DNA of 64,000 bases, from the NCBI RefSeq assembly GCF_014168815.1, contig NZ_AP021972.1:2604001-2668000 (forward strand). Reading direction: 5' to 3'. Position 1 is the first letter of the stretch. Each line of letters opens with the position of its first letter. The position numbers were made by a program, and so were the translations under genes. This DNA is from Klebsiella sp. WP3-W18-ESBL-02 (GTDB lineage: Bacteria; Pseudomonadota; Gammaproteobacteria; Enterobacterales; Enterobacteriaceae). The notes beneath the pieces are model-generated. The model had not been told where the DNA came from. It searched no databases and saw nothing but the letters and a program-made list of their open reading frames with translations. Positions 61,922 to 64,000 of this stretch are shown one piece after another.

Positions 61922-62272
61922 ATGAAAAAACGTATTGCACTGTCTGCGATTCTGGCGCTGGGCCTGTGTTCAACCGCCTTTGCCGCCGATCGTCAGGATC
62001 CGCCGAAAAAGCCGCCTGTAGAACAACAGCATCAGGGTCAGCACGATAACAAAGGCCCGCAGCACGATGGCAAAGGCCAGCCGCCGCGTGATGAAAAAGG
62101 TCAGCAGCAAGATGGCAAAGGCCAACCGCCGCGCGACAACAAAGGTCAGCAGCATGATGGCAAAGGCCAACCGCCGCGCGATAACAAGGGTCAGCAGCAC
62201 GATGGTAAAGGTCAGCCGCCAAAACATGACGGCGACAACAAACTGCCACCGCCGAACGACCAGCGTAATTAA
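61922..62272 (+). CDS. exported Gln/Pro/Gly/Lys/Asp-rich repeat protein
   Basis: The 116-residue precursor has a signal peptide (MKKRIALSAILALGLCSTAF, cleavage near AFAA) and a hydrophilic body with 15-residue repeats of DGKGQPPRDNKGQQH type. No folded domain is visible. ATG 61922 has GGAG at better distance than ATG 61919. Function unknown; charge-rich repeats recall Asr in style, but composition differs. A strong terminator follows. Confidence 0.78.
   Translation: MKKRIALSAILALGLCSTAFAADRQDPPKKPPVEQQHQGQHDNKGPQHDGKGQPPRDEKGQQQDGKGQPPRDNKGQQHDGKGQPPRDNKGQQHDGKGQPPKHDGDNKLPPPNDQRN
62066..62227 (+). repeat. 45-bp tandem repeat in the exported repeat protein gene
   Basis: Units starting GATGGCAAAGGCCA occur at 62066, 62111, 62156 and (partial) 62201, exactly 45 bases apart and in frame. 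Confidence 0.9.
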
Positions 62273-62276
62273 TTAA

Positions 62277-62312
62277 AAAAGGCCGGAGAGCACACTCGCT
62301 TTCCGGCCTTTT
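62277..62312. terminator. terminator between repeat gene and rlhA
   Basis: AAAAGGCCGGA and TCCGGCCTTTT form a perfect 11-bp stem with a 14-base loop, A-rich before and T-rich after. It can act for both convergent genes. Confidence 0.85.
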
Positions 62313-62349
62313 ACTTTATATGCCCCCGCGCTGGCGAGTGGCGTTAGCG

Positions 62350-64000
62350 TCAAACTTTCCGCTTAGGCAGCGTTTTCAGCAATTCGTCCGGGCTTACCGA
62401 GGCCACCACGCTCCCCGGTAGCGGCATCTTCAGTATGTGATTTTTAATCTTGCCAATCACGTGCATTTCGCATGGACGACAGTCAAATTTCAGCGTCAGG
62501 ACTTCATCACCGTTGATGAGCTGCATCGGCGTCGCTTTCCAGCTTTTAATCGACCCTTTCGCCTGCTTCGGGCACAGATTGAAGGCAAAACGCAGGCAGT
62601 GCTTGGTGATCATCACCGGCACGTCGCCCTTCTCTTCGTGCGCTTCATAGGCTGCATCTATCAGCTGAACGCCATAACGGTGGTAAAATTCACGCGCTTT
62701 ATGGTTATAAACGTTAGCCAGGAAACTCAGATGGCTTTCGGGGTACACCGGCGCCGGTTCGGCAACTGCTTTACGACTGCCGCGAACATAGGCATCCAGG
62801 CGCGCCTGGTCGAGCAACGCCACGGTTTCACGACGCAGCTGGTTAAGCAGACTGTTCGGAACAAACAGCGCTTCCGCCAGCAGCACTTCAACGTTGCGTG
62901 CGTAGTACAGCGTTTGCCCCAGTTTAGCGATCCCGTCTTGCAGCTGGCTCAGCGCTTTCTCTGCGTTATTCGCCGCTGCAAATTCCCCGTCTAAAGTGTG
63001 GGTCACCGCCACGCCGTCTTCGCTGGTTAGCGTCAGCACCAGCTGTTCCTGCCAGCCAGACAGCTCGATATCCACGGCGATGCGGCGCTCGCTGGAGGTT
63101 TTCAACAGCGCCTGCTGCCAGTTGTGATCGAGGTTACGGTTGAGCACCTGATGCGGACGCACCTTATGCAGGTCAGCCGGCATCTCGTTTGGCCAAACGC
63201 GGTAGCGATTTTCAGCAATCTTCTCCACCGTATTGGCACGAAAACCGACAACTTCGCGTTTGATGAGCACGTTGAGACCGTCGCCGTTGGCCAGCGGTTC
63301 GCTCACTTCAACATCCAGCGTCTCTTTGTTAACCTTCAGCACTTCCCCTACCGGCAGACCGACGAACTTCGGCGAGTCAAACGCACCAATGTTCATCTGA
63401 CGCTGATTGACGAAATAATCCGTGCTGCCGCGGTGGAAGGTTTTATCGGTCGACGGCACAAAGAAATGCTCGGTACGGCCAGCGGAAGCCCGGGCCAAAT
63501 CGCCGCGTTCTTCAATAATGGCGTCCAGCATCTGGCGATAGTGTGCAGTGATATTTTTCACATAGCTCATATCTTTATAGCGCCCCTCAATTTTGAAGGA
63601 GCGCACGCCTGCATCAATCAACGCGCCAAGGTTGGCGGTTTGATCGTTGTCTTTCATCGACAGCAGGTGCTTTTCAAACGCGACCACGCGTCCCCGATCG
63701 TCTTTCAGCGTATACGGCAGGCGACAGGCCTGGGAGCAGTCACCGCGGTTGGCGCTGCGCCCGGTTTGCGCATGAGAGATATTACACTGGCCGGAATAGG
63801 CCACGCACAGCGCACCGTGAATAAAGAATTCAATGGTGGCGTCGGCAGCATCGTGAATCGCTTTGATCTGCTGCAAATTCAGCTCACGCGCCAGAACGAT
63901 CTGGCTAAAACCAACGTCAGAGAGGAATTTAGCTTTCTCCACGCTGCGAATATCGCATTGGGTGCTGGCATGCAGTTCTATCGGAGGGATATCAAGCTGC
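62350..64000 (-). CDS. rlhA: RlhA (YdcP), 23S rRNA C2501 hydroxylation protein, U32 peptidase family (5' truncated)
   Basis: The frame runs off the right edge; about 550 of an expected 653 residues are present. The edge codes for IPPIELHASTQCDIR, and the U32 Cys cluster (GDCSQACRLPYTL, then later CLRFAFNLCPKQ and CRPCEMHV) is kept. E. coli RlhA is needed for 5-hydroxycytidine at C2501 in 23S rRNA. The real start lies outside the window; no start codon is implied at 63942. Confidence 0.95.
   Translation of the reverse strand, partial: QLDIPPIELHASTQCDIRSVEKAKFLSDVGFSQIVLARELNLQQIKAIHDAADATIEFFIHGALCVAYSGQCNISHAQTGRSANRGDCSQACRLPYTLKDDRGRVVAFEKHLLSMKDNDQTANLGALIDAGVRSFKIEGRYKDMSYVKNITAHYRQMLDAIIEERGDLARASAGRTEHFFVPSTDKTFHRGSTDYFVNQRQMNIGAFDSPKFVGLPVGEVLKVNKETLDVEVSEPLANGDGLNVLIKREVVGFRANTVEKIAENRYRVWPNEMPADLHKVRPHQVLNRNLDHNWQQALLKTSSERRIAVDIELSGWQEQLVLTLTSEDGVAVTHTLDGEFAAANNAEKALSQLQDGIAKLGQTLYYARNVEVLLAEALFVPNSLLNQLRRETVALLDQARLDAYVRGSRKAVAEPAPVYPESHLSFLANVYNHKAREFYHRYGVQLIDAAYEAHEEKGDVPVMITKHCLRFAFNLCPKQAKGSIKSWKATPMQLINGDEVLTLKFDCRPCEMHVIGKIKNHILKMPLPGSVVASVSPDELLKTLPKRKV

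Noticed and set aside
62066..62227. Repeat array as CRISPR
   Set aside because: 45-bp units are contiguous and coding, with no spacers.

Overview
The window is chromosomal DNA of a member of the Enterobacteriaceae. Gene content and protein similarity are close to Escherichia, Citrobacter and Enterobacter, but the arrangement is not that of E. coli K-12. Recognisable core blocks are sotB-marC-marRAB-eamA-ydeE-mgtS/mgrR, dcp-ydfG-ydfH, ynfA-ynfB-ynfC-ynfD, ynfE/G/H-dmsD-clcB-bioD2-mlc-ynfL-ynfM, asr-ydgU-ydgD, mdtJI-tqsA and ydcR-ydcSTUV-patD-ortT. I cannot fix the genus from sequence alone.

Positions 1 to 10387 are the right-hand part of a Mu-like transposable prophage: tail tube end, tail-assembly chaperone with a programmed -2 frameshift site, tape measure, gpN, gpP, gp45 to gp48, a glycine-rich tail fibre, a fibre-assembly protein and a Gin/Pin-type DNA invertase. 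The prophage ends in a recognisable Mu-type right terminus that cuts a PhzF-family gene in two. A crossover-like site sits inside the fibre gene exactly at its constant/variable boundary.

From 10.4 to 20.2 kb lie the mar locus (with an altered MarR operator), a cobalamin-independent methionine-synthase-like enzyme behind a tandem MetJ-type operator, a rhodanese/FtrA-like divergent pair, and the PhoP-type locus with the 31-residue protein MgtS and an MgrR-like small RNA. A second, unnamed sRNA candidate precedes dcp. From 20.2 to 30.6 kb are dcp, ydfG, the GntR regulator ydfH, a universal stress protein and a four-gene hexuronate operon (rspA, uxaC, GPH-type transporter, ydfI). From 30.7 to 45 kb are small ynf genes, the YnfE/G/H molybdoenzyme with its chaperone DmsD, ClcB, BioD2, Mlc and transporters. 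From 45 to 51.4 kb are the repeat-bearing acid shock gene asr, ydgU, ydgD, a GGDEF-EAL protein, mdtJI, tqsA and the orphan GhoT-like toxin ortT. From 51.4 kb to the end are the gamma-aminobutyraldehyde/ABC transporter locus, a short-Q-loop (CIO-type) cytochrome bd oxidase with a DUF2474 small subunit, a tandem-repeat exported protein and most of rlhA (U32 peptidase family).

Two genes (sotB, ynfH) carry single-base frameshifts; these may be genuine inactivation or sequencing errors. I saw no rRNA or tRNA gene and no CRISPR array.
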